Source: Flavobacteriaceae bacterium (GTDB taxonomy: Bacteria > Bacteroidota > Bacteroidia > Flavobacteriales > Flavobacteriaceae). From it: a stretch of DNA of 64,000 bases. The notes beneath the pieces were generated by a model, which saw only the letters and a list, made by a program, of their open reading frames with translations, made no database searches and was not told where the DNA came from. The stretch spans positions 124,001-188,000 of the forward strand of contig JANQNQ010000008.1 of NCBI GenBank assembly GCA_028279515.1. The letters are read 5' to 3'. This document shows, in pieces, positions 9,197-18,261 of this stretch (positions are counted from its first letter, which is position 1; each line of letters starts with the position of its first letter). Position numbers and translations under genes: made by a program.

Positions 9197-10264
9197 TCAT
9201 TCTCGATCCAGCTGCTCCAAAATTAGATCACTGAGAATTCTGTTTCCCGTAGCCCTAGGGTTTCCGTCGGCTTCGCCCGAATTGGTAAGCACCATGACTA
9301 ATAACTCCTTTTTGGGAAAGTATCGTATGACCGCATTATGTCCGAAATCATTGCTTCCTCGGCTCCAATATTCCACAGCGCCTTTTTCGTCGGTTGACAC
9401 AAACCACCCCAGTCCCATCGATAAACCATCTCGGATTTTGAAGGTATCTGAAAAAATCTGATCGTAAGTCTCTTTTTTGAGAAGCTTCTTCTTATACAAA
9501 ACTTCATGGGCAAATCGCTTAAGATCAGCTTGCGTACTGATCATTCCTCCGCATCCCGTATATCCCCAATTTCGTTGCTTAGAAAGCGCCGATGGCTCGT
9601 AGGTTTTTTGAGCAAAGTAGCTTGCATTGGTGTCATCTATCTCTCCCCAAAAATAGGTTTCGCGCATGTTTAGTGGCAATAGGACGTTGTTTCGGACATA
9701 ATATTCGTATGAACAATTCGCCACCTTCTCAACGATCATGGCAAGCAATGAATAATTTGAGTTGCTGTAAGACCAAGACTGCCTTGGCTGGTAAAACAAC
9801 GAATCATTGAGCATCGCATTTTTTGCCGTATCAAAATCTTGAATGTCATCGGTTACATACGTCTGCCGTAACCCTGAGGTGTGTTGCAGCAAATCTTTAA
9901 TTGTTATAGAAGATTTTGGGGACGGTATATCTTTAAAGAACTTGCCTAGATGATCATCCAAACGTATACGACCTTCTTCTACCAATTGCATGATTGCTAA
10001 AGCGGTAACGGATTTGGTTATTGATCCAACGTGAAAAAAAGTATGGGCAGTTATCTTCGATCGTTTGGACGCATCTGTATGTCCGAAGCGTTCCTTTAAA
10101 ATTTTATCGCTACCCAACTCAATCGTCACCACTGCTCCATAGCGATTGGCAATTGTGCTTCGTAAGACGTCTTTTGTTGAACGTATGCGTTCATTGCTGA
10201 TATTGCTTTGAGCCATACCGTAGCTGCATAGCATCAGCGCCATTAAAAATTTTAGGATTTTCAT
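9197..10264 (-). CDS. Beta-lactamase-family serine hydrolase, secreted
   Basis: Protein of 355 residues with a signal peptide (MKILKFLMALMLCSYGMAQ) when started at ATG 10264. The frame runs back to 10447, but that stretch is repeat-element DNA and would bury the signal peptide. Class C-like motifs are intact: SITK ('HVGSITKSVTALA'), HTSGL, Y-S-N ('WSYSNSNYSLLAMIVEKV') and a late 'SRGSNDFGHNA' in the place of the third motif. It is probably a periplasmic serine esterase, peptidase or beta-lactamase-like enzyme. It lies 82 bp upstream of the other serine hydrolase gene in the same direction, so the two could be co-transcribed. Confidence 0.85.
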   Translation of the reverse strand: MKILKFLMALMLCSYGMAQSNISNERIRSTKDVLRSTIANRYGAVVTIELGSDKILKERFGHTDASKRSKITAHTFFHVGSITKSVTALAIMQLVEEGRIRLDDHLGKFFKDIPSPKSSITIKDLLQHTSGLRQTYVTDDIQDFDTAKNAMLNDSLFYQPRQSWSYSNSNYSLLAMIVEKVANCSYEYYVRNNVLLPLNMRETYFWGEIDDTNASYFAQKTYEPSALSKQRNWGYTGCGGMISTQADLKRFAHEVLYKKKLLKKETYDQIFSDTFKIRDGLSMGLGWFVSTDEKGAVEYWSRGSNDFGHNAVIRYFPKKELLVMVLTNSGEADGNPRATGNRILSDLILEQLDRE

Positions 10265-10331
10265 TCGTTTTTTGATTATGATGATATTAAGCAAATATAA
10301 GGGTAATGATTTTTCTTTGGTTTTGTTTCCC

Positions 10332-10488
10332 AAACTCCCCGGTTCAGTAAATCTGAACCACCCCTCTTTAACCAAAGAGGGGAGCTTAAATAGAACCCAC
10401 AATTCGGCTCCTCCCTTTGACAAAGGGAGCCTGCCCGACTTAGTCATTCAGGCGGGGTGGCAACACTTTTGGTGTTGACGGAGGGTTC
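10332..10488 (+). repeat. MITE-like palindromic intergenic element, copy A
   Basis: An element of about 157 bp with imperfect inverted ends (AACTCCCCG at 10333-10341; GACGGAGGGTT at 10477-10487). Internal hairpins are GGTTCAG/CTGAACC (10341-10359), CCCCTCTTT/AAAGAGGGG (10361-10382), GGCTC..CCCTTT/AAAGGGAGCC (10406-10431) and CAACAC/GTGTTG (10461-10477). Copy B is at 15831-16032. No transposase is encoded. The right end touches the stop codon of the sigma factor gene. Confidence 0.8.
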
Positions 10489-10489
10489 T

Positions 10490-11071
10490 TCAAATTAAGC
10501 CAAATAGAAGCAATGAAAGAAAACTCGTCGCATTCGCCTTTAAAAATCGCAGGGCTTTGGTGATGTGTACCTCAACCGTCTTGGTAGATATGCCCATGAT
10601 CTGAGCGATCTCTTTGTGCTTTTTCTGCTGAAGTCTGCTCAATTTAAATACCTCTTTGCATTTCTCAGGAAGACGTTCGATGGCGGCTTCAAGCTTGACC
10701 CAATTTTGTTCTGAGACGTTTTCTTCTTGCGAAGGATGATGTATTTCGAAGAGTGTTTCCCATTTTAGAGCATCCAGAGTAGCGATCTCTTGTTTTTTCT
10801 TTCTAACGTGCATCAAAAATTCATTGTGACAGGATCTAAACAGGTAATTCTTAAAAGAAGTATTCACATTGAGCGTGGCTCTTTTTTCCCAAATCCGCAA
10901 AAAGACATTTTGCACGAGATCTTCTGATAGTGCTTGGTCCTGACAAAGCTTGTACACATAATTGCAAAGCCATGCATAGTGCTCATCAAACAAAATCTTG
11001 AAGTAGAGCTGGTCGCCTTTTTTTAAGCCTTGAAGCAAGGTTTTTTCTATGTCACGGATGTCTGTTTTCAT
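10490..11071 (-). CDS. ECF RNA polymerase sigma factor, FecI-like
   Basis: Protein of 193 residues. Region 2 is visible at about 22-80 ('YFKILFDEHYAWLCNYVYKLCQDQALSEDLVQNVFLRIWEKR'). Region 4 is at about 125-180 ('LEAAIERLPEKCKEVFKLSRLQQKKHKEIAQIMGISTKTVEVHITKALRFLK'). This is the layout of the FecI-like ECF group expanded in Bacteroidota. It likely directs transcription of the FecR and TonB-receptor genes next door. Unusually, it is transcribed away from fecR, with 89 bp between the two starts, instead of preceding it in one operon. The gene ends exactly at repeat element A. Confidence 0.9.
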   Translation of the reverse strand: MKTDIRDIEKTLLQGLKKGDQLYFKILFDEHYAWLCNYVYKLCQDQALSEDLVQNVFLRIWEKRATLNVNTSFKNYLFRSCHNEFLMHVRKKKQEIATLDALKWETLFEIHHPSQEENVSEQNWVKLEAAIERLPEKCKEVFKLSRLQQKKHKEIAQIMGISTKTVEVHITKALRFLKANATSFLSLLLFGLI

Positions 11072-11160
11072 GATGAAATCCTATCACTAAATTAAAAAAA
11101 ATTAAAATCATGTAGGGGAATTGTGCGAAATCTGCATCATTAAGGTGTAAATAATGAAGA

Positions 11161-12315
11161 ATGAACAATCCCTTAACATATATCAAAAAATACCTGTCGG
11201 GCTCGATCTCTTCTGATGAGAAGCAAGCCCTTCAAAACTGGGTAGAGGAAAGCGAAGAAAATCGTAAAGAGTTCATTGCGGCAGTAAAGCGCTGGAATGC
11301 GAATCAGCCAACTATTGATGTCGATTCTCAAAAGGTTTATGCCAAGTTGATGGATAAGATGGTTCCGGTGAGAAAGCTGCATCCAGTCTATCGTTTCAGT
11401 CGATACGCTGCTATCTTTATTGGTGTTGCTGCTATGGTGTATTTCTTCAATAAGAAGGAAGATAGCTCTACAAATGCTATAGAGGTTGTTACCAACCCAA
11501 CTGAAGACCATAATGCCGACAAGGTGAAAATAACCTTGGCCGATGGAACTGTTTCCTATTTGGATGTGGATGGCAGTTCTGACATTAAAGATGCCAACGG
11601 AAATGTGGTGGGTACCAAATCAGACCGAAATGTACAGTTTCAGGCTAACGAAAGTGAAACTTTGGTGTACAATGAGATTGTAATTCCGAGAGGTGAAATG
11701 TTTCAGCTCACACTTTCAGACGGGACACAAGTATGGCTCAATGCGGATAGTTCTTTAAAGTTTCCGCAGAAATTCATCAACAATGCTCCCAACAGAATGG
11801 TGTATTTGGAAGGCGAAGCCTTTTTTGATGTTACCACTAATAAGGAAAAACCTTTTGTCGTAAAGGTCGACCAAATGGATGTGCAAGTATTGGGAACACA
11901 GTTCAACGTGTCCAGTTATGCAGACGACCCAGCGGTAGCGACTACATTGGTTGAAGGGTCTGTGTTGGTTCAAGAGACCGAAGTACGCGAGAATTCGATC
12001 ATCTTGACCCCTAGCTACCAGGCAACCTTTGATCGAAGCGACAAGAAAATGAAACAGCAAAAGGTTAACACGGATCTATATACGGCCTGGCGATCCAAAA
12101 AGATTGTCTTGCACAATGAGCCCTTTTCGAAATTGGCGAAACGTATCGAAAGAGCATACGATGTAGATATCGTAAATCACTATGAAGCATTAAACAATGC
12201 AAAGTTTACGGGTGAATTTGATGTAGAGAACATCGAGGACATTCTAATGACCTTTGCTGAAATTTTACCATTTACCTATGAGATAAACGACAAGAATATC
12301 ACGATCACGCCTTGA
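11161..12315 (+). CDS. fecR: FecR-family anti-sigma factor
   Basis: A 384-residue inner-membrane protein. The N-terminal cytoplasmic part ('MNNPLTYIKKYLSGSISSDEKQALQNWV', 1-80) would hold the sigma factor. One membrane segment is at about 82-97 (YAAIFIGVAAMVYFF). A periplasmic FecR domain follows ('IVIPRGEMFQLTLSDGTQVWLNADSSLKFPQ', 'VYLEGEAFFDVTTNKEKPFVVKV', 'VLGTQFNVSSY'), then a C-terminal STN-like domain ('HNEPFSKLAKRIERAYDVDIVNHYEALNNAKFTGEFDVENIEDIL'). It should relay occupancy of the TonB receptor encoded 88 bp downstream to the ECF sigma factor encoded divergently upstream. Confidence 0.92.
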   Translation: MNNPLTYIKKYLSGSISSDEKQALQNWVEESEENRKEFIAAVKRWNANQPTIDVDSQKVYAKLMDKMVPVRKLHPVYRFSRYAAIFIGVAAMVYFFNKKEDSSTNAIEVVTNPTEDHNADKVKITLADGTVSYLDVDGSSDIKDANGNVVGTKSDRNVQFQANESETLVYNEIVIPRGEMFQLTLSDGTQVWLNADSSLKFPQKFINNAPNRMVYLEGEAFFDVTTNKEKPFVVKVDQMDVQVLGTQFNVSSYADDPAVATTLVEGSVLVQETEVRENSIILTPSYQATFDRSDKKMKQQKVNTDLYTAWRSKKIVLHNEPFSKLAKRIERAYDVDIVNHYEALNNAKFTGEFDVENIEDILMTFAEILPFTYEINDKNITITP

Positions 12316-12322
12316 TATAAAA

Positions 12323-12346
12323 AAGGAAGTGCGGCAACACTTCCTT
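12323..12346 (+). terminator. Stem-loop between fecR and the TonB receptor gene
   Basis: AAGGAAGTG (12323-12331) pairs with CACTTCCTT (12338-12346), giving a 9-bp stem with a 6-nt loop. No T-run follows, so it is more likely a partial attenuator or an RNA-processing site separating expression of the two genes than a full terminator. Confidence 0.6.
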
Positions 12347-12402
12347 AGTTAGGTGTTGATCATTAAATAAACCAAGTACTAACGACCAAACTTTTCAAAA
12401 TT

Positions 12403-15400
12403 ATGAAAAAAACCTTTCATGGTCTTTCACAGCTATTATCTGTGAAGGATCCAACTATCCGACTAAAGATGAGACTATCCTTAGCATTATTGTTTTTCTC
12501 GATCTTTCAGATGAGCGCTACGGCTCCGAGTTATTCGCAAGGAACCGTAGACCTTAACTTTGAGAACACCCCTGTTTTAGAGGTTCTCAACGACATTAAG
12601 AACCAAACCGACTACAAGTTTTTCTATATGAGCGAAGCTGTAGACCTTTCGCAAAAGGTCTCAGTAAAAACTATTGAAGAGCCTGTAGAAAAGGCCTTGG
12701 CTCTAGTCTTCGACAACCTTGATATTTCATACTCGATTGTTGGAAAACAAATTGTTCTTAAAGCAAAGACATTTTCAAAAGAAGACAAGAAAACCGAACT
12801 GTTTAGAGAAATTCGCGGTACTGTAAGAGACGCTGACGGCAACCCGCTACCAGGAGCCAACGTACTGGTCAAAGGAACAACTATTGGAACGCAAACCGAT
12901 TTTGACGGAAACTTTATACTCGATGTCCCTGAAGGAAGCAATATTATCACTGTTTCCTATATCGGGTTTATTACACAAGAGGTCGATGTTACCGGTAAAG
13001 ATGTATTCGAAATCACTTTAAAGGAATCTTTGGCGCAACTTGATGATATCGTTCTTGTGGGCTCAAGAAACCCAAGCCGAACGGCCACAGAAACAGCTGT
13101 TCCTGTCGATGTCATCGATGTCACTCAACTAGCGGCTCAAGGTCCGCAGACGACCGTTAACGAAATACTGAACTACGTCGCCCCTTCCTTTACATCGCAG
13201 ACGCAGACCGTATCAGATGGTACTGACCATATCGATCCGGCCTCTTTGAGAGGACTTGGTCCAGACCAAGTGTTGGTATTGATCAACGGAAAAAGACGAC
13301 ATAACACCGCCTTGGTGAATGTAAATGGTACCGTAGGTGCGGGTAGCGTAGGAACGGATATGAACGCCATTCCGACCGCTGCTATTAAACGCATCGAAGT
13401 ATTGCGTGATGGTGCTGCTGCTCAATATGGATCTGATGCCATTGCAGGGGTAATCAACATCGTTCTAAGAAAAGACACAGGAAAATTAGATCTTACGCTT
13501 ACCACCGGCGCTAACTTTAGCGAAAACTCTAATCAATTTGAAGGTGGAAGTGATGGCGAAAAAGTACAGCTAGATGCCAACTACGGACTCTCTCTTGGCG
13601 ACAAAGGAGGCTATATCAACTTCACTGGTTCTTTGGCGACCAGGGCGCCTGCTCTGAGAAATAAGGACTATGCTGGCGATATCTTTAGAGGTTTTCATGG
13701 TGCTGAGCGCGTCTTTGCCGAAGGCGGCGGAGTGGTTGCCGATATGACCCTAGCCGATTATCAAAGTGCGGCCCAAGGCATTAGTTATTTGGACCAAGCG
13801 ACTAAAGATCAAATCGCTGCTTTAGATGTTGGCGACGATACAGATATTGATACCCTGCGTAGCTTGCTCGATTTTGATGCGGATGAAGATGAATTGGCGG
13901 CCAGAGGACTCACACGCGAAGATTTTAGATTCAAAGTAGGAACCGCTAAACTGCGCGAAGGAAAGTTCTTTGCCAATATGGAAATTCCATTGAGTGATGA
14001 TACTAAAATCTACGGTTTTGGAGGTATTAGCTATCGTCAAGGACTCGCTTCTGGTTTTTACAGAAGGCCGGCTCAAGGAGATGGCCGTGCAAATACTCCT
14101 GCTTTTCCAAATGGATTCTTGCCGAATATTGGAACTGATATTTTAGACCAATCTTTTGCACTAGGAATCACTGGAAAGATCAACGGTTGGAACGTGGATT
14201 TCTCGAACACCTATGGAAAAAACACCTTTGATATCACCGTTGGAAACTCAAGTAACGGAACACTAGGCGTGGCCACACCACGTAACTTTGACGCAGGTTC
14301 ATTAGGGTTTGCTCAGAATACCGTGAACTTGGATATCAATAAGTTTCACGAGGATATCTTCAGTGGTTTCAACGTGGCAATTGGTGCCGAATATAAAGTT
14401 GAAAACTACAGTATAACCGCAGGTGAAGAAGCTTCGTATACAAGCTACGATATCAACGGAAATCCTGTAAATAGCGCCACTCCAGATAATCTTCTGGTAC
14501 GCAACAACTTCACAGGTGCTCCGTTAGGTGGCGGTGCTCAAGTATTTAGAGGATACGATCCAGGCAATGCTACTGACAAGTTTAGAAACAGTATCGCAGG
14601 CTATGTAGATCTTGAGGCTGACTTTACCGAAAATTGGTTGGTAAGCTTAGCCGGACGTTATGAGAACTTCTCTGATTTCGGAGACACGTTTAACTACAAA
14701 TTAGCAACACGCATAAAAGCCACCGAGAATATTTCGGTACGTGCAGCTCATAGTACAGGCTTTAGAGCACCTTCATTGCATCAGCAATTTTTTAGCAGAA
14801 CGAGTACCGTTTTTGTTGACAATCAGCCATTCGAACAAGGAACGTTTACCAATGATAGTAGGGCGGCTTCTTTAATCGGAATCGCTAAGTTGAAGGAAGA
14901 AACTTCCAACAGTTTTAGCATCGGTGCTACGGCGAAAATCAGCAATTTTACCATCACGGCTGATGCATATTTGATCAATATCGATGACCGTATTGTCTAC
15001 AGCGGAAGCTTTGGAAACGGTGGTGACCCTGAACTTACGGCCATTTTTAATGCGGCCGGTGCAACGAGCGCTCGTTTCTTTGTCAATGCTATCGATACCA
15101 AATCACAAGGATTGGATATCGTAATCTCTCATAAAGGAAACATCAATGACAAGATTACTATTAGAAGTGACCTGTCGGCGACCTTTGCTAAAACCGAGGT
15201 CGAAGAGATCCGAGTACCAGAACGTATTGCCAACGCTGGCTTAAGCGGTAGTTTTTTCGACGGACAAGAGGAAGCCTTTTTGACACTTGCACAACCAAGA
15301 ACGAAGTTCAACCTAGCGAATGTGGTTTCTATCGGAGATTGGGACTTCTTACTGCGTAACTCCTTCTTTGGTGAAGTGACCGATCCAGACGACTTTAATG

Positions 15401-15657
15401 GTGACCCAAGAGTAGCAGGAACAGACGTAAGTGCTGACGCAGTTTACGGCGGAAAATTGGTGACTGACCTTTCTGTGACCACCAAATTGTTTGAGAACCT
15501 CAACGTCACCGTGGGCGCTAACAATTTGTTCGACGTATATCCTGATGAAAATAGAGCGGGTGGTACCGCGGGAGATCAGTTTGTCTACTCTCGTAGAACC
15601 TCTCAGTTTGGATATTCGGGAAGATTTTTATTTGCACGTGTCAACTTTGACCTGTAG
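12403..15657 (+). CDS. TonB-dependent outer membrane receptor with STN signalling domain
   Basis: Protein of 1084 residues. A long signal region (1-45) leads to an STN domain (about 48-122, '[41 protein letters not shown]'). A carboxypeptidase-regulatory-like domain follows (about 135-215, '[35 protein letters not shown]'), then the plug (about 230-350, '[19 protein letters not shown]', '[28 protein letters not shown]') and a beta-barrel ending in phenylalanine-containing 'FARVNFDL'. The STN domain marks a receptor that signals through FecR, encoded just upstream. No SusD gene follows, so a SusCD pair is unlikely. The ligand may be a siderophore or another iron compound, but this is inferred only from the FecI/FecR context. 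Confidence 0.9.
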   Translation: MKKTFHGLSQLLSVKDPTIRLKMRLSLALLFFSIFQMSATAPSYSQGTVDLNFENTPVLEVLNDIKNQTDYKFFYMSEAVDLSQKVSVKTIEEPVEKALALVFDNLDISYSIVGKQIVLKAKTFSKEDKKTELFREIRGTVRDADGNPLPGANVLVKGTTIGTQTDFDGNFILDVPEGSNIITVSYIGFITQEVDVTGKDVFEITLKESLAQLDDIVLVGSRNPSRTATETAVPVDVIDVTQLAAQGPQTTVNEILNYVAPSFTSQTQTVSDGTDHIDPASLRGLGPDQVLVLINGKRRHNTALVNVNGTVGAGSVGTDMNAIPTAAIKRIEVLRDGAAAQYGSDAIAGVINIVLRKDTGKLDLTLTTGANFSENSNQFEGGSDGEKVQLDANYGLSLGDKGGYINFTGSLATRAPALRNKDYAGDIFRGFHGAERVFAEGGGVVADMTLADYQSAAQGISYLDQATKDQIAALDVGDDTDIDTLRSLLDFDADEDELAARGLTREDFRFKVGTAKLREGKFFANMEIPLSDDTKIYGFGGISYRQGLASGFYRRPAQGDGRANTPAFPNGFLPNIGTDILDQSFALGITGKINGWNVDFSNTYGKNTFDITVGNSSNGTLGVATPRNFDAGSLGFAQNTVNLDINKFHEDIFSGFNVAIGAEYKVENYSITAGEEASYTSYDINGNPVNSATPDNLLVRNNFTGAPLGGGAQVFRGYDPGNATDKFRNSIAGYVDLEADFTENWLVSLAGRYENFSDFGDTFNYKLATRIKATENISVRAAHSTGFRAPSLHQQFFSRTSTVFVDNQPFEQGTFTNDSRAASLIGIAKLKEETSNSFSIGATAKISNFTITADAYLINIDDRIVYSGSFGNGGDPELTAIFNAAGATSARFFVNAIDTKSQGLDIVISHKGNINDKITIRSDLSATFAKTEVEEIRVPERIANAGLSGSFFDGQEEAFLTLAQPRTKFNLANVVSIGDWDFLLRNSFFGEVTDPDDFNGDPRVAGTDVSADAVYGGKLVTDLSVTTKLFENLNVTVGANNLFDVYPDENRAGGTAGDQFVYSRRTSQFGYSGRFLFARVNFDL

Positions 15658-15748
15658 CATATTTATTTTTTGGTTAGGTTACCTAAGCGTAGTTTAAGTG
15701 TTTAGACAAGACTGTTCTTTATTAATTATTTAATTGGCTTAGGTAATG

Positions 15749-15780
15749 CAAAGCGGGGTGTAGACCCCGCTTTGTTTTTT
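15749..15780 (+). terminator. Rho-independent terminator after the TonB receptor gene
   Basis: CAAAGCGGGG (15749-15758) pairs with CCCCGCTTTG (15765-15774), and TTTTTT follows. The perfect 10-bp stem lies 92 bases after the stop codon. Confidence 0.9.
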
Positions 15781-15830
15781 ATTGCGAATTATCTCTAAAA
15801 CTGATGAACCCATGGTTGGTTTTCGAAACG

Positions 15831-16032
15831 AACTCCCCGCTTCAGCTCCGCTGAATCACCCCTCTTTAACCAAAGAGGGGAGCTAATAAGAACTTTAATC
15901 CTGCAGCTTCACTGAAAAGTTGATTGGAAATCAATATCTAGCTCCTCCCTTAGGTAAAGGGAGCCTGCCCGACTGGAGTCATTCAGGCGGGGTGGATTAT
16001 GGTTGGCATAGCTAACCATAAGACGGAGGGTT
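15831..16032 (+). repeat. MITE-like palindromic intergenic element, copy B
   Basis: The same architecture and orientation as copy A: AACTCCCCG at the left end and GACGGAGGGTT (16022-16032) at the right end. Between them are hairpins GCTTCAG/CTGAATC, CCCCTCTTT/AAAGAGGGG and a CTCCCTT/AAGGGAG pair. The block CCTGCCCGACT...CATTCAGGCGGGGTGG is shared with copy A. The last hairpin is TTATGGTT/AACCATAA (15997-16021), which differs in sequence from copy A but keeps the pairing. It is about 45 bp longer than copy A, the extra sequence lying between the second and third hairpins. Confidence 0.8.
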
Positions 16033-16099
16033 TCCTTTAGTCAATTAATCATTAGTGAATTTGTGGCAAAAGAGGCAGGCTTTCTGCTTTGTTCGAATC

Positions 16100-17284
16100 T
16101 CAATTAGACAACTTCTTTGCTTTCTTATAGTACGAAGCGGCCTTTCGGTTCTTGTTCTGTGCTTTGTAAGTATCACCCAAACCAATCAAAGGTCGTTCGG
16201 AAGTTGGATGCTTTTCAATCAGAAGTTCGAACAACTCTTCCGCAGCTTCATATTGTGCATTCTTTAAATAAAACTCGGCGATGCTGCAAGCTCTACTTAC
16301 CCTCAACCTACCTATGAATCCGGTCTTTTTAAATTCGGTTGCCAAGGCTTCAAATTGTTTGTAATTATTGGCTCTTATTGCATTTCTTGTGATGCTGAAC
16401 ATCGTCCAATCTGATAATTCAGGAGAAAAACCGTATTCAGAAGCACGCTTTTGATAATAGTCATAAACATAGGTCAAACCTCCGGCCTTTGTGAATTCTT
16501 CTAGATTGGTGAATTGCAACTCGGGATAATATTCGAAGGTTTCCCTGATTCCATGGTACAAGGTTGTAAACGGAGTAGAGCGATGCTCTTCGGCTTCTAA
16601 CTCTCTAAAAACCCAATTCATCGATGCTGGAGCATTGTTTGCTAGCATGGCATTCAAAGCGCTTGTGCCCTCTTTTACAACGCCTTCATTGGTTCCTGAA
16701 GTGAAGAATAGGAGCCTGTCAAAATCTGGGGCCTGTTTTAATAGACTATCTAGACGGGTCACTTTTTCCTTTATCGGAAAAGGGCTTGCGGCAATATAGG
16801 TGTCGAATAGTTTCGGTTGGGTTATCAAGGTCTCTAGGACAAATCCGCCACCAAATGCCCAGCCAAATAACATACGCTTCTCAGAAGTTCTGAATTGACT
16901 GTCAATTAGATCAATCACTTCCGTTTTAATGAACTCCAAATACTTCTGTGAATTAGCACTGTACATTCTGTTTCGATCCGTGGAATTCTTTGAGATTCCA
17001 ACAACGATAAACTCCGGTGTTTGTTTGAAATCTCTAAACGATTGATGAAGACTAACACCGTGCAAGAAATACCGTTGTCCGTCTAATATATATAACACTG
17101 GGTACCTTTGATCGGTGTCTACGTATTCTTCGGGTAAGGAAACCTGGATCACTCTTTCATCGTTCAGAACCTTTGATTGAATGGTGAACAATGTACCAAC
17201 AACATGGTATTTTTGTTCAATCTGTGCGTTGGAATGGAAACACAATATAAGAGCTAGTGTGCCAAGGAAGCTTTTGATTTTCAT
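16100..17284 (-). CDS. Esterase-fold (alpha/beta hydrolase) protein with TPR tail and no nucleophile serine
   Basis: Protein of 394 residues with a signal peptide (MKIKSFLGTLALILCFHSNAQ). Residues 25-265 match the putative-esterase family that includes siderophore esterases: 'RVIQVSLPEEYVDTDQRYPVLYILDGQRYFLHGVS', 'EFIVVGISKN', and late 'EEHRSTPFTTLYHGIRETF'. The nucleophile elbow, normally GHSxGG, reads G-W-A143-F-G-G (codon GCA), so the catalytic serine is absent. Residues about 330-390 look like a TPR pair ('YEAAEELFELLIEKHPTSERPLIGLGDTYKAQNKNRKAASYYKKAKK'). It is exported and probably not a serine esterase; a binding or scaffold role is possible. It stands alone, downstream of and convergent with the TonB receptor. 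Confidence 0.75.
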   Translation of the reverse strand: MKIKSFLGTLALILCFHSNAQIEQKYHVVGTLFTIQSKVLNDERVIQVSLPEEYVDTDQRYPVLYILDGQRYFLHGVSLHQSFRDFKQTPEFIVVGISKNSTDRNRMYSANSQKYLEFIKTEVIDLIDSQFRTSEKRMLFGWAFGGGFVLETLITQPKLFDTYIAASPFPIKEKVTRLDSLLKQAPDFDRLLFFTSGTNEGVVKEGTSALNAMLANNAPASMNWVFRELEAEEHRSTPFTTLYHGIRETFEYYPELQFTNLEEFTKAGGLTYVYDYYQKRASEYGFSPELSDWTMFSITRNAIRANNYKQFEALATEFKKTGFIGRLRVSRACSIAEFYLKNAQYEAAEELFELLIEKHPTSERPLIGLGDTYKAQNKNRKAASYYKKAKKLSN

Positions 17285-17364
17285 GACGGACTGTTGCTTC
17301 TTATAAATGTAGCCGATTCTAATCGAATAGAGTTCTAAGGTTTTGTTAAGAGTTCGCAGGGAAT

Positions 17365-18258
17365 CTATTGAAGGCTAAAACCTGCTATCAACATTGCATG
17401 GTCTGAGTACCAAGTATTCGATTTTGAAATCTCTGTCACTTTCATTTCTTCGGAAACCCAGATATGGTCGATAGACAACAGTGGAATCCCATAAGGCCAT
17501 GTTTCTACAAACCCAGAACCGGCTTCGGTGAGAGCATGTTGAAAGACTTCTTTATATGGCTCAAAAAACTTAGATCGTAGTGGCGTGTTGAAATCTCCCA
17601 CGACTATATCACACTCATGCTCTTTGACCTCTGAAAGTGTCTCGAAAAGGATTTGCTTTCGTGAATGAAATGGGTTGGCTCCAACATCAACCGCTGCTAC
17701 TTTTAATGGTTTTTTATCTTTAGCCCCTGTTGAGAACACAACCGAGAGTGAATAGTTTTCGTAATGCCGAATCGCTTCGATCTTAATTGGAAATTTCGAC
17801 ATGATACCAATCTTTCCTTCTATCAGTTCAAAATGATATTCTGAGTTATCGGATTTGATAAATCGTAAGCTCTTCTTTTCATTCTGATCGTATTCGACCA
17901 TCACCAGAATATCCGTTTCTTTTTCCTCGAGGACTTTAAAGGCATCCTCAAAATTGTTACGTTTAGCGGCATTCCAGAAAGCGATATGCACATCTCCTTT
18001 TTCGGAAGGTTTTGTAATCATAAAACTTTGATGAATCCAAAAGGAGAATAGTGTGATTGTCACCGTCAAAAAAACAACCAAGTATTTTCTTCCCTTTCGA
18101 TGCAAGAATGCCAGAAGTGCTGAAAGAAGTACTAGAACCGGAAGTGGTAATGCATAAAAGAGGATTCCTGAAATGTAATAGGAGTCTTTTATAGTCAAAT
18201 TCAATATTGTTCCAAGGAACAATAGACCAATAAGTCCAAGTCTAACAAATCGCAACAT
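17365..18258 (-). CDS. Membrane-anchored endonuclease/exonuclease/phosphatase family protein
   Basis: Protein of 297 residues. The first 75 residues contain two to three membrane segments ('LGLIGLLFLGTILNLTI', 'GILFYALPLPVLVLLSALLAFLH', 'YLVVFLTVTITLFSFWIH'). The rest is an EEP catalytic domain, outside the cytoplasm if the topology holds: 'VHIAFWNAAKRN', 'DILVMVEYDQ', 'CDIVVGDFNTPLRSKFF', 'LLSIDHIWVSEEM' and 'TWYSDHAMLIAGF' supply the Asn, Glu, Asp-x-Asn, Asp-His and final Ser-Asp-His residues. The substrate could be a phosphodiester in DNA, a lipid or a nucleotide; the sequence does not decide. It follows the YciI-like lipoprotein gene by 3 bp and is probably co-transcribed. Confidence 0.85.
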   Translation of the reverse strand: MLRFVRLGLIGLLFLGTILNLTIKDSYYISGILFYALPLPVLVLLSALLAFLHRKGRKYLVVFLTVTITLFSFWIHQSFMITKPSEKGDVHIAFWNAAKRNNFEDAFKVLEEKETDILVMVEYDQNEKKSLRFIKSDNSEYHFELIEGKIGIMSKFPIKIEAIRHYENYSLSVVFSTGAKDKKPLKVAAVDVGANPFHSRKQILFETLSEVKEHECDIVVGDFNTPLRSKFFEPYKEVFQHALTEAGSGFVETWPYGIPLLSIDHIWVSEEMKVTEISKSNTWYSDHAMLIAGFSLQ

Positions 18259-18261
18259 AAA

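Noticed and set aside
10265-10447. N-terminal extension of the serine hydrolase by 61 residues
   Set aside because: The stretch overlaps repeat element A and would place the clear signal peptide in the middle of the protein; ATG 10264 fits the family.
12403-15657. SusC of a polysaccharide utilisation locus
   Set aside because: No SusD gene follows and no glycoside hydrolases are nearby; the STN domain and FecR context fit a signalling TonB receptor better.
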